Below, one piece after another: positions 33,323 to 44,260 of a DNA stretch of 64,000 bases. Origin of the DNA: Branchiostoma floridae. Taxonomy: Eukaryota; Chordata; Leptocardii; Amphioxiformes; Branchiostomatidae. The stretch lies in the NCBI RefSeq assembly GCF_000003815.2, contig NC_049980.1, positions 6,506,753-6,570,752 of the forward strand. The letters run 5' to 3'. The first letter of the stretch is position 1. Each line of letters starts with the position of its first letter. The notes beneath the pieces were generated by a model that made no database searches, was not told the origin of the DNA, and saw only the letters and a list, made by a program, of their open reading frames with translations. The position numbers were made by a program, and so were the translations under genes.

Positions 33323-33528
33323 CAGTCAAACTTTAAATGTGACCACCTGGTCAAACCTTTACAACTGACCACCTCCACATATGTATAAGGACCACTCGGC
33401 CAATGTGGTCCCTTTGATAATTATCCCCATTGACACAAGTAAGAATCATGTCGGTAGTGGCCACCTGTCCACATTGATAGACCAGATTTTATTGGTCCCT
33501 GAATGGTCTTCTTGGACAGGTTTGACTG
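33323..33528. mobile_element. 206-bp Tc1/mariner-like MITE
   Basis: Ends are CAGTCAAACTTTAAATG and GGACAGGTTTGACTG, flanked by TA at 33321-33322 and 33529-33530, the target duplication of the Tc1/mariner group. The interior repeats GACCACCT / GGTGGTC-like words. Related sequence without clear ends lies at 42950-43020 and 44950-45115. Confidence 0.8.
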
Positions 33529-33530
33529 TA

Positions 33531-34097
33531 TTGTTGAAAGACAATACAAGGGTTACAGAGTGTAGTACTATAGTAGTAGTATAAGAGAGTGAAAAATATA
33601 GATGCAGCTATTAACGATAGTACTATGATATTTCCTATAGAAATACATGATATTTTAGATCAATTTCCATTAGTCTAGTTCAGAATTACCGTATAAGTTT
33701 AGATTTTTTTTCCTTTTCATCCATTCGACCACATGTGGTCATTTGTGCATTTAGCATGAACATGCAATAAAGGTGATTATTGTAATTTTGACAATGTTCC
33801 CAGTGGATTGGGGTGGATCCCTTAAAAGTAAACCCCGCCCTACCTACCACCAGGGACTACTGTATCCCCCTCAGTGCTTGTTCTGCGGTGACATTCTTTC
33901 TTAAGGTTGACGTGCGTTTGCGTGTCGGCTTCTCCCAGTCACGCTAAATACTCCCAAGCGCAGCGTAAAACGGTGCCCCCTCACCGACCGCTTTGATCCG
34001 CTGACGGGCCCGAGGCGTGTCTCTGTGGGCTAATTTGGCACGAGTTACCGATAGAGTTGTTCTAGTATAACGGTACAGCAAGCGGGGAACAGGTAAA
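33531..34097. other. No gene recognised
   Basis: GAACATGCAATAAAGGTGAT near 33758 resembles a retrotransposon 3' end. A GC-rich minus frame of 63 codons at 34135-33944 has no support as a gene. Confidence 0.35.
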
Positions 34098-34334
34098 GGT
34101 GGTATCTCACTGCACTTGGAGCACCAGTGGGGCACTGCAGGGTTCGTTCACTGCGTGTTATTTTCGCCATTTTTTTTTTAAATTGAGATATTACGTAATA
34201 CGTAAAAGTATGACTTAGAAGACAACATAATATACAAAACGCAAGAAAAGTCGTTCTTTATCTCTGAAGTTTGTTGAGTATATTTCAAACCACGCAGTGC
34301 CGCACCGTTGCCGCAAGTGCAGTGAGATACCACT
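34098..34334. mobile_element. MITE, CTCACTGCACTTGG family, copy
   Basis: GGTGGTATCTCACTGCACTT at the left and AAGTGCAGTGAGATACCAC at the right, then GCACCAGTGGGGCACTGCAG / CGCAGTGCCGCACCGTTGC inward. The core (TAATACGTAAAAGTATGACT, TCGTTCTTTATCTCTGAAGT) is reversed relative to the copies at 48626 and 50092. Confidence 0.9.
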
Positions 34335-34360
34335 TTAACACCGAGGGAGTGGTGATGCAG

Positions 34361-34857
34361 AATTAGGCCACAGCAAGTGAATTTCATGGATGACATCCAC
34401 GCGCTCATTAATTTTTTCCTGATTTCAGGGGAAAAAATGAATTTTTGTCTTCTTCAGGAATGGTCAGATAGACCAAAATGGGTACATACATGTAGGTTGT
34501 GTTGTAACCTAATAACTGTATGTAGAATTGACTAAAGTAGCAGAAATAAAACTTGCTCCATAGTTGTAAGAGTGGCACCAATATGGAAGCCATGAGTGTA
34601 GTTGCCAACATGGTTAGTGATACCAGTCTACCACACAAGTGTCACTTTTAGTACACTTCCTAAATACTGGAATGAATGCCTTGTTGGCTGCAATGTCATA
34701 TTTTGTCACTTCAAGTTGTGTTACAAAGTTTATGGTGTCTCTATTGAAAATTTGCAATCCTATTTTTTTTAACCCATCATTTTTTTTGCCCTATCTCATT
34801 ATTTGTCAGGTCTGCAGAGGATGTCATCCATAAAATTTACTTGCTGTGGCCTTATCC
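34361..34857. mobile_element. About 500-bp MITE, GATGACATC family, copy 1
   Basis: TTAGGCCACAGCAAGTGAAT, TTCATGGATGACATCCACGC at the left is mirrored by GAGGATGTCATCCATAAAAT and TTACTTGCTGTGGCCTTAT at the right. A second copy with the same ends is at 59722-60122. The interior holds small frames only. Confidence 0.75.
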
Positions 34858-35028
34858 ATTATGGGAGGGGAGGGGGGATTAGGGTCTGGGTAAATAATGC
34901 TAAATTCTTTTGTCAAGTCGTGTTCCCCGCGTAGAACAATCATCGAAATCATCAGACTCTAATTAATTGGATGAGAATTCCTTCTCGTAATTGGGTGAGA
35001 ATTCCTCCTAACTAGCCTGGTGGTCGCT

Positions 35029-35280
35029 AATCTCCAAGCAGAGGTTGTTGGGGGGGGGGGGGGGGGGGAGGCGTTAGCCTTCGCCAGGCCTTCCTACGGG
35101 GGTGCGGGGAATGTAAAATTCGGCACACAAAAAATTGGGAATTGCCCAGGGGAATCAGTACACGCTTAGGTTCATGTTTCCCCGTCCTGCGCGGCCGACC
35201 AACTCCTCTGGTAGCAAAACTCCCCTGGAAATTATTCTCCCTATAATAGCCAACGTAGTTTGTCTGGTAGAGACTAGATA
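35029..35280. repeat. TCTCCAAGCAGA end, G tract and shared GC-rich repeat
   Basis: TAATCTCCAAGCAGAGGTTG is a family end. A run of about 19 G follows at 35050-35068. The rest (CCAGGCCTTCCTACGGGGGT, GCGCGGCCGACCAACTCCTC, TGGTAGCAAAACTCCCC) matches 29281-29431 in reverse. The far end of the element is not clear; GGTAGAGACTAG at 35267 may be part of it. Confidence 0.65.
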
Positions 35281-35359
35281 AAAGCAAACTTTTCCTTATA
35301 TGCTTTTTTTATCAGTTGTACCACCACCAACTCGCCACCTCGTTGGATTATTTTATTAG

Positions 35360-35572
35360 TAGGTACCCATCAGAGTAATGAATCTGTTGTAAGGTGATCG
35401 AGGCACCTACTCGAACACGGGACCCCCACTTTTCGTCCCTTCCCCAAAAACGGATGAAACCCCAACCAGGATGGCCTTTCCCGAATTCGAACCTTGGTTC
35501 TCCCAGTAACCGACTAATTTGCCCCGGGAGCTCAACCGTTAAACCGCTACCAATTGAGCTACACGGACACTA
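35360..35572 (-). mobile_element. SINE family B, minus orientation, near full length
   Basis: GAGGCACCTACTCGAACACG, CCCACTTTTCGTCCCTTCCC, CCGAATTCGAACCTTGGTTC (B box reversed) and ACCAATTGAGCTACACGGAC (A-box region reversed) are co-linear with the element at 18450-18640. Confidence 0.88.
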
Positions 35573-35954
35573 GTCCTTCTTAAAATCCGTGCTTTTCCAG
35601 CCTTGTAATTGCTACCCCTCCTGGTTCAGATTCAAGGCACAGAGAGCAATGAGGGTCCAACAATTATTTCGTTATTGTATTTTTGAATACAAAAATGAGA
35701 TGACCGGTCTTCGCATTTGCCAGAACACTTAGTGCTCTTTAAGATTACATGAAAAAAAAAGAAAAAAAAAAGGACGCCTTATCCTGCAGACTTTCCATTG
35801 AGACCCAACCTTCACTACTTTCTACAGTAGTTCCAGGTATAGCATTGCCCTGAAGTATGCCTATTTGAAGTTATGTATCAAATATGGTGCCCCCTTTCTT
35901 TGTACGTATAGAAGATATTTGATAGATAGTCTACCTTTCTTGTTTGGCGTTTTG
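35573..35954. other. No gene recognised
   Basis: An A-rich tract lies near 35751-35771. No supported feature. Confidence 0.4.
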
Positions 35955-36035
35955 ACTTGAGGCCACGTAAAAAAAGTCATTCTTTATCTCGGAAGTTCGT
36001 TGAGTATCTTTCGAACCACGCAGTGCCGCACCAAT
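35955..36035. mobile_element. Half copy of CTCACTGCACTTGG-family MITE
   Basis: GTCATTCTTTATCTCGGAAG, TTCGTTGAGTATCTTTCGAA and CCACGCAGTGCCGCACCAAT match the right half of 34098-34334. The terminal AGTGCAGTGAGATACC is lost. Confidence 0.75.
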
Positions 36036-36720
36036 TCTTCCAAACAACAAACGACGAATGAAACATGTGAGCGCGTCTTTAACATAGAAAATAGAAATAC
36101 GAATACATCGAAAGTTATGACACACTTCCGCTTGCGCTTACCATACAAAACATAAAATACGGGTGATCTCATACACACCGTAGTGACCACAATCTGGAAA
36201 TAGTCAAGACGCTGAGTAATGAATAACTTTTCCTTTATTCTCATATTGTCGTTAAGCCTCCATAACCGTCTATACAAACTGTTGCTGCCACGAAAAAGCA
36301 AGGCTATACGCCGTTCTACTACGCTTTCCAAAAATTACGAGGTCGTGAGCACATGTACTATTCTCGTCCATGTTATAAAATAAGCAGAGCAGCGAAAGGA
36401 ATCTAAGCGACCAAAAAATGCGGTCAGCTATTTTACCCCTCTTCAAGTCATTACCGCCCCATTCATTCCAGATATACCGCAAATTATTTTAAGCTTCCGG
36501 TGCTACCTCTCCTGAGCTCACGCTTTGCCATCCTTTGTGCTCGGCTGATCGTATTAACGTATTTCTGGTATGAGCTCACGGTGGGTTAGGTGGCCTTTGT
36601 TTGCCGATAAGGTGGTCCCAAACGGAAACACAGGCGAGTTGTAACTGTAACGGGGAATATTTGCCTTCCCCTCGTGTGATGATGCCGCCTTCACTGGCTG
36701 ACCATTGTACTGTGGTGTTC
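36036..36720. other. No gene recognised
   Basis: Minus frames at 36331-35984 and 36482-36270 have no domain or splice support. Confidence 0.4.
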
Positions 36721-36765
36721 TTGAATGAATGAATGAATGAATGAAAGAACGAATGAAGGAGTGGT
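36721..36765 (-). repeat. (GAAT)n tract, probable retrotransposon tail
   Basis: GAATGAATGAATGAATGAAA then GAACGAATGAAGGAGTGG and TTTATT. Read on the minus strand this is an AATAAA-containing end followed by (ATTC)n, the same arrangement as at 14405-14505. Confidence 0.6.
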
Positions 36766-37529
36766 TTATTACACAACTTGAGTAAAACATTTTGCACTTT
36801 TTTTTACATATTCCTTGATACAATTAAAAACTATTGGTATAATTACACTCAATGAAGTACCTTTTAAAATTTAAACATATTGCACATAGGAAAATGACGA
36901 AAACATGCCTCTGCGAGTTTGTACGGAATTTCTGAGTTTCTGTATCGGCTAGTTTTGCATTCTAATTGTACTGACAATGTTCCAGTTTCGTGTGACTCCG
37001 CTGTGGACGTCGCCAGCCATTGGAGGGGCACTGTAGGGTCCAGCTTTTGGGCGAACTTTAGGCACAAGTCCGGTCTTCTTTGTTAAAGTGTCTATACTAA
37101 CGAGTTGTGTTCAGAAGAGCGGTTTTAATTAATGAAGACCTTTATGTCACATTTTGGCCACACCGGGCTAAGTACAGGTCACAACAAGACATGTCGAGGA
37201 AATACATTTAACAGATACAAGATAAAACTATCGTTAGATAGATTCAACTTCTCCTCGCTTTTCAGTCATGCTGGAGATTTTAGGCATTTCTTCTTGGCAA
37301 AAGGGTAAAAGGTAAATAAAGGTGGTACGAACTAGAGAAGGTTCTAAATCTATCGCTTAGCGTTCTCAAATACAAAGACACACACACACACACACTTCAT
37401 GCATCAGATAAATACATAATGGTTTGAGTGGAAAAAGTGAGTCACTGTCATTGCCGAAAAAATAATTGTGTACAAAGGACACAAGGGAAAGAATTCGCCG
37501 CGTAGGTTACGGGCTAGCCATGAAAAGAG
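36766..37529. other. No gene recognised
   Basis: Holds a short (AC)n run at 37378-37396. No supported gene. Confidence 0.45.
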
Positions 37530-38069
37530 AAGTGGCGTAGCCCGCTGTTTCAGTACCGTCTTGTGATGTGTTGAGTCATAAAAGAAACGACTACTCTAAC
37601 GGTACTAACTATACATAACCTTTACGCATCAGTTATACTCCGACGGTAGGCCTTTCTTCCTACGTATGCCATATGAGCCAGAACCACTGCTCTACACAAA
37701 GTGGCGTGGGGTGCTGTTTCGGTACCGTCTTGTGAGCCATAAAAGAACCGACTACTCTAACGGTACTAATTTTAACTATACATAACCTTTACGCACCATT
37801 TATACTCTGTAGGCTGTTCTTCCTACGTGTACCATATATGAGCCATGAGAAAGTAGGTTAAGATCAGAACCACTGGCTCTATACACGAAGTCGCGTGGGG
37901 CGCTGTTTCGGTACCGCCTTGTGAGTCATAAAAGAACCGACTACTCTAACGGTACTAACTATACATAACCTTTACGCACCATTTATACTATGTAGGCTGT
38001 TCTTCCTACGTGTACCATATGAGCCATGAGGTAATAGGTTAACATCATGAACTACAGCTCTATACACGA
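37530..38069 (+). repeat. Three tandem units of 169-189 bp
   Basis: Units begin near 37530, 37699 and 37888 with AAGT(G/C)GCGTGGGG(T/C)GCTG, then TTTCGGTACCG(T/C)CTTGTGA, CATAAAAGAACCGACTACTC, TAACGGTACTAACTATACAT, AACCTTTACGCACCATTTAT, TTCTTCCTACGTGTACCATA and CTCTATACACGA. Units 2 and 3 are closer to each other than to unit 1. No coding frame runs through the array. Confidence 0.93.
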
Positions 38070-39483
38070 CCAGTTGTGACAGGCCTATGTAGGGCAGAGT
38101 AGGTTTTTGCAGTCTCGACAGCATCCACAGTACTATGCACTCCAATAGCCTGCTAACACCTCAGGCGAAAAATTCCCCCTTTTGCCCGACTTCTGCTATA
38201 TCCCGCTCACAGAAAAGCGCAATGGAGATTATGATATATAGAAGTTTATTTGCAAGTTCATGCCCATGGATGCTAATTGCAAGCGCATGGTATAAACATA
38301 GGAGATATACACGTGACAATGAACAGTTCTAAACAATATTCTACTCTAATACTAGTGTTGCCTATTTCTAAACAGTTTGGGTTTGACTTCTTTTGTGGAG
38401 GCAGAGGGAGACGAAAAGCCCCACCTTTTCTACAATTTGTCGGATTTCAAGATAAAAGTGGCTTTCTGTTCGTCTGTGAGTGTGGGGAAGTTGGGATATA
38501 ATAGAATGTACAGTGCCATAGCGACATATTAGAATGAATCTGGACTCCACGCATAGGCCACAGCTACGTTGTATACGCGCTCTAAATAACCTCAATCTGA
38601 AAGAAAACTTTAATTTTGTGATTTTCATTGAAGACTAAAGAACGCAACTCAAAGATCAAATGTTGTAAAATAGGTTTATAGATTCACTTTTATTGCATTT
38701 AGATTTAACACATCCGCCTCAGCCCCTTGTTTGTATCATTTCCCAATTTAGAACTTTTATCAAGCGCAAATAAAGATATCAAAAACGGAAAATGAAGTAC
38801 AGAGATCGTATAGCAGTGAACATTCCTGAAATAGCTCGGCAATCGAACACTAGAGACGGCATTTCCGGCTTATTTTCAAATATAGATATCATGATATGAT
38901 TGTCAGGAAATCAATTGTGGTACCACCATTTCTAAATACCAAAGAAAACTTTGATACGATTCTTTCATGAAAGCGACGCCGACCCTTTGAAAGAGAGGAG
39001 AGAAGAAAAAAAACGCCGAAAATAATTCAAGTACCTCCGGTTTGCGTCATCCCCGGCATGGTTTACAGCAAGGCGGTTGTTTTTAATTTCTGAAGCGAAA
39101 GAAATTTCCGACATTTCTGCTAACCACTCGAGTTTTAAGAGGGGGAGACAAAAAAGAGACATTCAGACCTTGTGTTGCCGGCATGCTATAGAAGTCTTGT
39201 GTGATTTGGGATACCCAGGATGCTGTACCGTGCTGGTGTTTATAAAGCACTGGAAGGAAAATTCCTGGACCGATGACACAACTTTCTCTGTCCCACTTTT
39301 CCGGATGTTATCCTCAGTACTCTTAGTGACAAGACTAGCGACATTAGGAATTCCAGAAAACGGAACACTCTGTAGTCGACCATAAAAGATAACATTTTCT
39401 AATGAAACACTTTGTACTTGCACCCATCTACACACCAGGTTTGTACTGAACAGTACGAGCTGCATATAAATTTATATAGACAG
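38070..39483. other. No gene recognised
   Basis: Several frames of 60-100 codons in both directions, none with a recognisable product or splice limits. No repeat partner was noted. Confidence 0.4.
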
Positions 39484-39720
39484 ATTAATTTGATTCACTC
39501 ACGCCGGGAAAGACCGCTACTCGTTTCGATGTGCGTTGGGTTCTTTAACGTGCTCGAGGTGTCTTAAAACATGGGACTTCCATTAAACTTCATATCCGAG
39601 GGACGTCCCCACCTGCAGTTAGATAGTTATTTTCACCTGAGTGAAGGAAGTCCCTTTTCCAAGGGAACATCGTCAACGGGGCATGTCAGGAGATTTGAAC
39701 CCAGGACCCTGCCATCACAC
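39484..39720 (-). mobile_element. SINE-like element, family D, minus orientation
   Basis: On the minus strand GGTCCTGGGTTCAAATCTCC gives a B-box-like start, followed by GGGACTTCCTTCACTCAGGT, CCTCGAGCACGTTAAAGAAC, CCAACGCACATCGAAACGAG and GGCGTGAGTGAATCAAATTA. The block from CACGTTAAAGAACCC onwards recurs at 40441-40575 and, weakly, at 3924. Long-lived SINE groups share such conserved cores; which one this is needs a library search. Confidence 0.6.
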
Positions 39721-39820
39721 CACGCTGTTACATGCTTCTTCTTACAAAGCAAGGTCTCCGATTGGCGTCAATCTTAAAACTTCCTCTGGTGGTTATGATT
39801 CTACTATACACATAGCTTAA

Positions 39821-40064
39821 GGTGGCATCTCACTGCACTTGGGGGCGCGCACTGGTGCGGCACTGCGGGGTTCGTTCACTGCTCAACTGTTGTGGTATTT
39901 TCGCCGATTTTCTATAATTCTGATATTGCGTAATACGTATGACTTTGAATACAACAAGATACACAAAACGTAAGAAAATGCGTCCTTTATCTCTGAACTT
40001 CGTTGAGTAATTTTTCAAACCCCGCAGTACCGCACCGGTGCCCCAAGTGCAGTGAGATACCACC
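39821..40064. mobile_element. MITE, CTCACTGCACTTGG family, complete copy
   Basis: GGTGGCATCTCACTGCACTT at the left and AAGTGCAGTGAGATACCACC at the right, with TTAA directly outside both ends. Inward, GCGGCACTGCGGGGTTCG and AACCCCGCAGTACCGC also pair. It produces a spurious 206-codon minus frame (40450-39830). Confidence 0.92.
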
Positions 40065-40440
40065 TTAACCTTGAGACCATGTTTTCCCAAACTCACCGCA
40101 TACGTCATAGTAGCACTGGCTCTGAATTCAGTTAGGTGTGACACCTGGACACATCCGCGTCTGACACGCGTCACTGACGCGCCTTCCGTTTGTACTTCGC
40201 AAAGAGTTTTGACGACAAACGGAGATAGATTGTTACTTTCCAATCCGTCCATCCAAGTAAAGACTTCTGAGAATCCAAACTTCCTCTGGTGCTTACAGAG
40301 CGAAACCCATGGCCTTGCATGGGTCCGAATCAACGTTTCTAGGTCCAAACAATTCCTGACATGCTCCGAAGTACTAGTAGTAAAAGGTGCTGTACACATT
40401 TCACTCAGGTCAAAATGAATAATGGAGCTCCCATGCTCGA
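40065..40440. other. No gene recognised
   Basis: Open on both strands for about 115 codons (40071-40418 plus), without domain or splice support. Confidence 0.35.
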
Positions 40441-40575
40441 GGAGATCCATACCACAGGCACGTTAAAGAACCCATCACACTTGTCGAAAATAGTAGGGGT
40501 CCTTAATTGTCGGTGTGAGTGGATCAAACCCATTTCATTCTAGAATGGGGTAAGGAATATTCCCGAGCAGTCTTC
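40441..40575 (+). mobile_element. SINE-like element, family D, partial
   Basis: GGCACGTTAAAGAACCCATC, ACACTTGTCGAAAATAGTAG, GTGTGAGTGGATCAAACCC and GGAATATTCCCGAGCAG. The first three blocks match 39484-39560 in reverse. Confidence 0.6.
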
Positions 40576-40798
40576 GTAACCAGCCTTTTTCCTTTCTTTT
40601 AGGGGGTGTAAAGGAGCCCCAGTAGAAATCGGATGGTACCCAGGCCTAACAGACACCCACATAGACACACCGAAAACAATACCTCCATTTTCATGGAGGT
40701 AACAACAAAGGTAATGCGGAACGCTTTAACACTAGAACACAGCAATTATCCGTTTGTTCTAACAGGGTAAGCAGATGTCCGATTGACGATGTACCAAT

Positions 40799-41373
40799 GC
40801 ATGCCCGTAGCCAGGATTTTGGTTGGGGGGGTTCTTTTCAGTACTTGTGGGACCATCGAGCGCCGTAGGCGCGAGACTCACGCCGAAGGCGTGACCTGCC
40901 TAGGGGGGTCCGGGGGCATGCTCCCCCGGGAAAAATTAAAAATCTTAACCCTCTGAAATGCCATTTCCTGCATTTTGACGGGCAAAATTCGCTGGCTAAG
41001 TTTGATGAAATTTCTACAAGGTTTTTGGCATAAGTCTTTGAGGCCAACTCCCCGGACATATTTTCACCATGTCCGATACCAAAGGCGGGAGTCGTTGCAA
41101 TGGTCGTCCGGGGAAATTTTGAAATCTTGACCCTCTGAAAAGCCATTTCCTGCACTTTCTGGGGCAAATGTTGCTGATAGACTCACTAGGATTGAGTGAA
41201 ATGTCTATCAGTGAATAATGCAAATCAGTCATGCCTTTGAAAAAAATCTTGTACATGAAAAAGTGGACCTTTGAGCATGAAAAAGTGGACCTTTGAGCGT
41301 GAAAAAGCGGACCTTTGAGTATGTGGGGGGGGTTCTTCCGAACCCCCCGAACCCCCCCTGGCTACGGGCATGC
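40799..41373. mobile_element. 575-bp MITE with GCATGCCCGTAGCCAGG ends
   Basis: GCATGCCCGTAGCCAGGATT at the left and CCCTGGCTACGGGCATGC at the right form the terminal repeat, with G- and C-rich tracts just inside (TTGGGGGGGTTCTT / GAACCCCCCGAACCCCCCC). The interior has a duplicated block (AACCCTCTGAAATGCCATTT at 40948 and GACCCTCTGAAAAGCCATTT at 41128) and three 21-base units near 41256-41318 (GAAAAAGTGGACCTTTGAGC). There is no transposase frame. Confidence 0.9.
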
Positions 41374-43600
41374 GAATGTGTGTGTCCTGTCCTCAATACA
41401 CCCATCTGTGAGTGTCGGCATTATTGTAATGGCCGTATCTGTTGTTTCGGCGGTCTGACACAGAATAACAACGGTCATGACTAATTAGACATACCAAGGG
41501 GTATAACCGTGACCCTATGGGGACTAATCAGTCTAAAACCGCACCTGTCTTCCCTGATATCGACAATTGGGAGTCTTTTTGAGAACAGTGGTACAGTGGT
41601 CTTTGAGCAGAGGCCATTGACCTTGAAGGCACGAATCCATGTTTTTCTAGAGACTGTCAAAGTTGTTTATCTAGAAAAAGTCCTATTTTCGCCCAGTAAC
41701 AACATTTACTTTGTAGTGTTATATACAGCGAAGTCGACCGATGTGATATGCTACGTGTACCGCCAGGAACAAACAAGTGTGCGGCTTTTCGACCTGGGGA
41801 CGTCGTCCCCAAGTCAAATCTTTAATACAAACCAAAAAAAATGCGGTTTACATTTCTCGACAAATTTCTCGGCAAAAAATGTGGGTCGTGAATTGTTTGA
41901 GGACGGTCTTGCATCCAAGCCGTCTAAAACGAAATGAGGCCGTCAATATGGTTGACGGACGCTGATTTGACACATAGCGTGCCGCAGTGTGATCGTTCCA
42001 TGTGTCAGCCATAACCACTACGACCCCCCTCCCCCTTCAGTGCTGCGTTCGGTCTCCGAGGGTTAATCGACCACTTCGAAGGATTGCATAAAATCCCCTC
42101 ACAAACCAGGGCATTTAAAGCGGATATATGCAAATAAGCGGTTTCTACTGTAGTTAAAAAGACGTCAGTATTTTCCACCCGAGATTCTGAGCACTTGGTA
42201 TTCAAACTGATTATGTCTAGTGAGATAACGTTATCTATCCTGTTGCGAGGTACTAGTAGTAATCGGATGGTGCACAGTACGAATCTAACGTGTTTCCAAG
42301 AACTGTTTGTCGACATTCTTTGACTTCGTCGTTGATCCGAAACATCCCATGACTTACTCGTTCACTCTCACGTCATACATGTGTGTGAGGTGACCTTGCA
42401 AACAGCAGAACAGGTTCGCCTCAGGTATAGGGCGGAAATCATTGATAAAGACACCAAGGTTTAGGATACTATTAGGCCAAGGACGTGCATTGAAAGGATC
42501 TGAAAGGGTCTCTGATGAGACGTGTGGTAGGCCTAGAAATAAATGTATTTCCTGTTACTCAAACGACCCTTGTAGAACTTTCCAACCAAGCTACTAGCTT
42601 TGTATAGTTTGCTACTGGCAAGGAACCTAAAATTTTCTATCTGACGGAGTGATAGAATTCAAAACAGACATCCTGTTTTTCACGCTGTTGAGTTGTAGCA
42701 GATTATAGGGCTTTGAACAGTTGTAAGAGGCTAGGGTGTAGTAAACATTGTGCTTTTTGTACAGTTCACCACTGACATACTATTACATGTACCTTTGCTG
42801 GTCCAATGTATATTTGTATCCTTTAAGATACTATTGTCTTTATACATTGCTAAAATGCAATTGCAGGATCTAAAATCTTTAAAAAAAAGATGAAAACCCC
42901 ATTATTTTTAGGACATAATCGGGCACAAGCACGAAGAATCCTGTCTATAGTAACCACCTGTTAAAGAATAGACCAGGGACTTTATTGGTCCCTTGAGTGG
43001 TCTTCTTGGGCAAGTTTGACTCCCAGGACCCTATCTGCGTTGACTGTAAATGAATGGCAAAATAAAGTTCAGGGGAGAGCCCGGCTGTTAAACTAAATGG
43101 CCGACGCAGCTGTACACAATCAAACACCAGTACTAGGCAGTAGTACAATACAGCCTCCAGCAATATGAAGGCACACTTTCCCAAGCTACAAAGATCTACA
43201 AATGTACAAAGCTACTGCATTATTCAATACATCTGCACGAGACGCTGACACATAAAAACATTACACACAGCATGACATCTTCATCATTACAACGTTTTTC
43301 AAGCAACGAACTCACAGAATTTGATAGTTTCCTAACTTTCCTTATAGCTTTGAATTGTCATATTGAGGGCCTGTTTTGTATACCATACCTTGATACCAAA
43401 TGCGTAAGTTCAAACACTCTATACACAGCTTTGTGAAGTGATCACAGAAAAGCAAGAAGGAGCGTTCCAAACATTTCTGAGCACCAGCGGGCGCTGACAG
43501 CCCTACTCTACCCGCTGAGGTTTGATCACAATCCGTGACGACCCTGGACCAGAGGTCACAAGGCAAGGGCAGCGGGATCGGATCTATTTAGCCGCCTGTC
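41374..43600. other. No gene; one mariner-like scrap
   Basis: The longest frame (41509-41937 plus, 142 codons) has no recognisable domain, signal peptide or splice limits. GTCCCTTGAGTGGTCTTCTT and GGGCAAGTTTGACT near 42989-43021 match the right end of the Tc1/mariner-like MITE at 33323-33528. Confidence 0.4.
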
Positions 43601-43963
43601 GTGCTCTGTAATCTCCAAGCAGATCCTACGGTGCCATGAGACAGCCTTTACCGGGCTCCACAGGTCGCTGGAAAAAATAGTAAAAATTGGCCAAATAAGA
43701 CAGAAAATACGCCAGAGGAGTACAGTTCGCTCCTAGGCCTATTAACTCCTTCTAGGCTTTTATCCTAACTTAAGCCAAAGTCCCTTATTCCGCCAGGCTA
43801 GAGACTATAAGACAGTGCCAAATCTGGCAAAGTAGTATAGCAGGCCAAAGGGAGTCAGACGGGCACCTACGTTAGCACACACAGTCCTAGGCCGGCTTCA
43901 CTCCACTAACAGCGTTTGATACTAGCTTATGCTACCGTAGGATCTGCTTGGAGATTAGAGCAC
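43601..43963. mobile_element. 363-bp MITE, TCTCCAAGCAGATCC type, complete
   Basis: GTGCTCTGTAATCTCCAAGC then AGATCCTACGGTGCC at the left is matched by GCTACCGTAGGATCTGCTTG then GAGATTAGAGCAC at the right, a repeat of about 33 bases with a two-base bulge. Its left interior matches 29168-29223, and its right interior matches the truncated copy at 50634-50725. Confidence 0.9.
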
Positions 43964-44260
43964 TGGTGCAATAGCCAAGTGGGTAGCCACAGAGGTTGAT
44001 GGGGAAAATCGTGACCTTTTCCATATATTTTGTTTTTTTTGTTAGTCATTCCCATCTTTTCCTTATATGCCGTCTTTAGCTGTCAGAAAAAGACGAAAAA
44101 GGACACGATTTTTCCCATCAACCTTTGCTTGGAGAGTAGCCTAGACTGAATATTCGCCTTGCTCTCGGTAGGTCATAAGTTCGATCCCGGCCGAGCCATA
44201 CTTCAAAATGGCACAAATGTACATACTGCATTTTGTTATGTGTTATTGTTAGGTGTATAC
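43962..44260 (+). mobile_element. SINE family A split by an inverted-repeat insertion
   Basis: ACTGGTGCAATAGCCAAGTG at 43962 is the A-box head of the SINE seen at 7231. The B-box half (TATTCGCCTTGCTCTCGGTA, GGTCATAAGTTCGATCCCGG) resumes at 44151. Between them lies the element at 43989-44139. The body decays after AAATGGCACAAATGTACATA. The SINE head directly abuts the right end of the MITE before it. Confidence 0.8.
43989..44139. mobile_element. MITE inserted inside a SINE head
   Basis: AGAGGTTGATGGGGAAAATC then GTGACC at the left faces GGACACGATTTTTCCCATCA then ACCTTTGCTTGGAGAG at the right. The right end carries the TCTCCAAGC signature of its group; the left end has lost it. GTAGCC occurs on both sides (43983 and 44136) and may be a target duplication. 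Confidence 0.75.

Noticed and set aside
37530-38069. Repeat array considered as coding tandem domains
   Set aside because: No frame stays open through two consecutive units on either strand.
39830-40450. 206-codon minus-strand frame
   Set aside because: About 230 bases of it are a MITE (39821-40064), and the rest has no domain or splice structure.
41509-41937. 142-codon plus-strand frame
   Set aside because: Ordinary composition, but no domain, signal peptide, splice boundaries or neighbouring exons.
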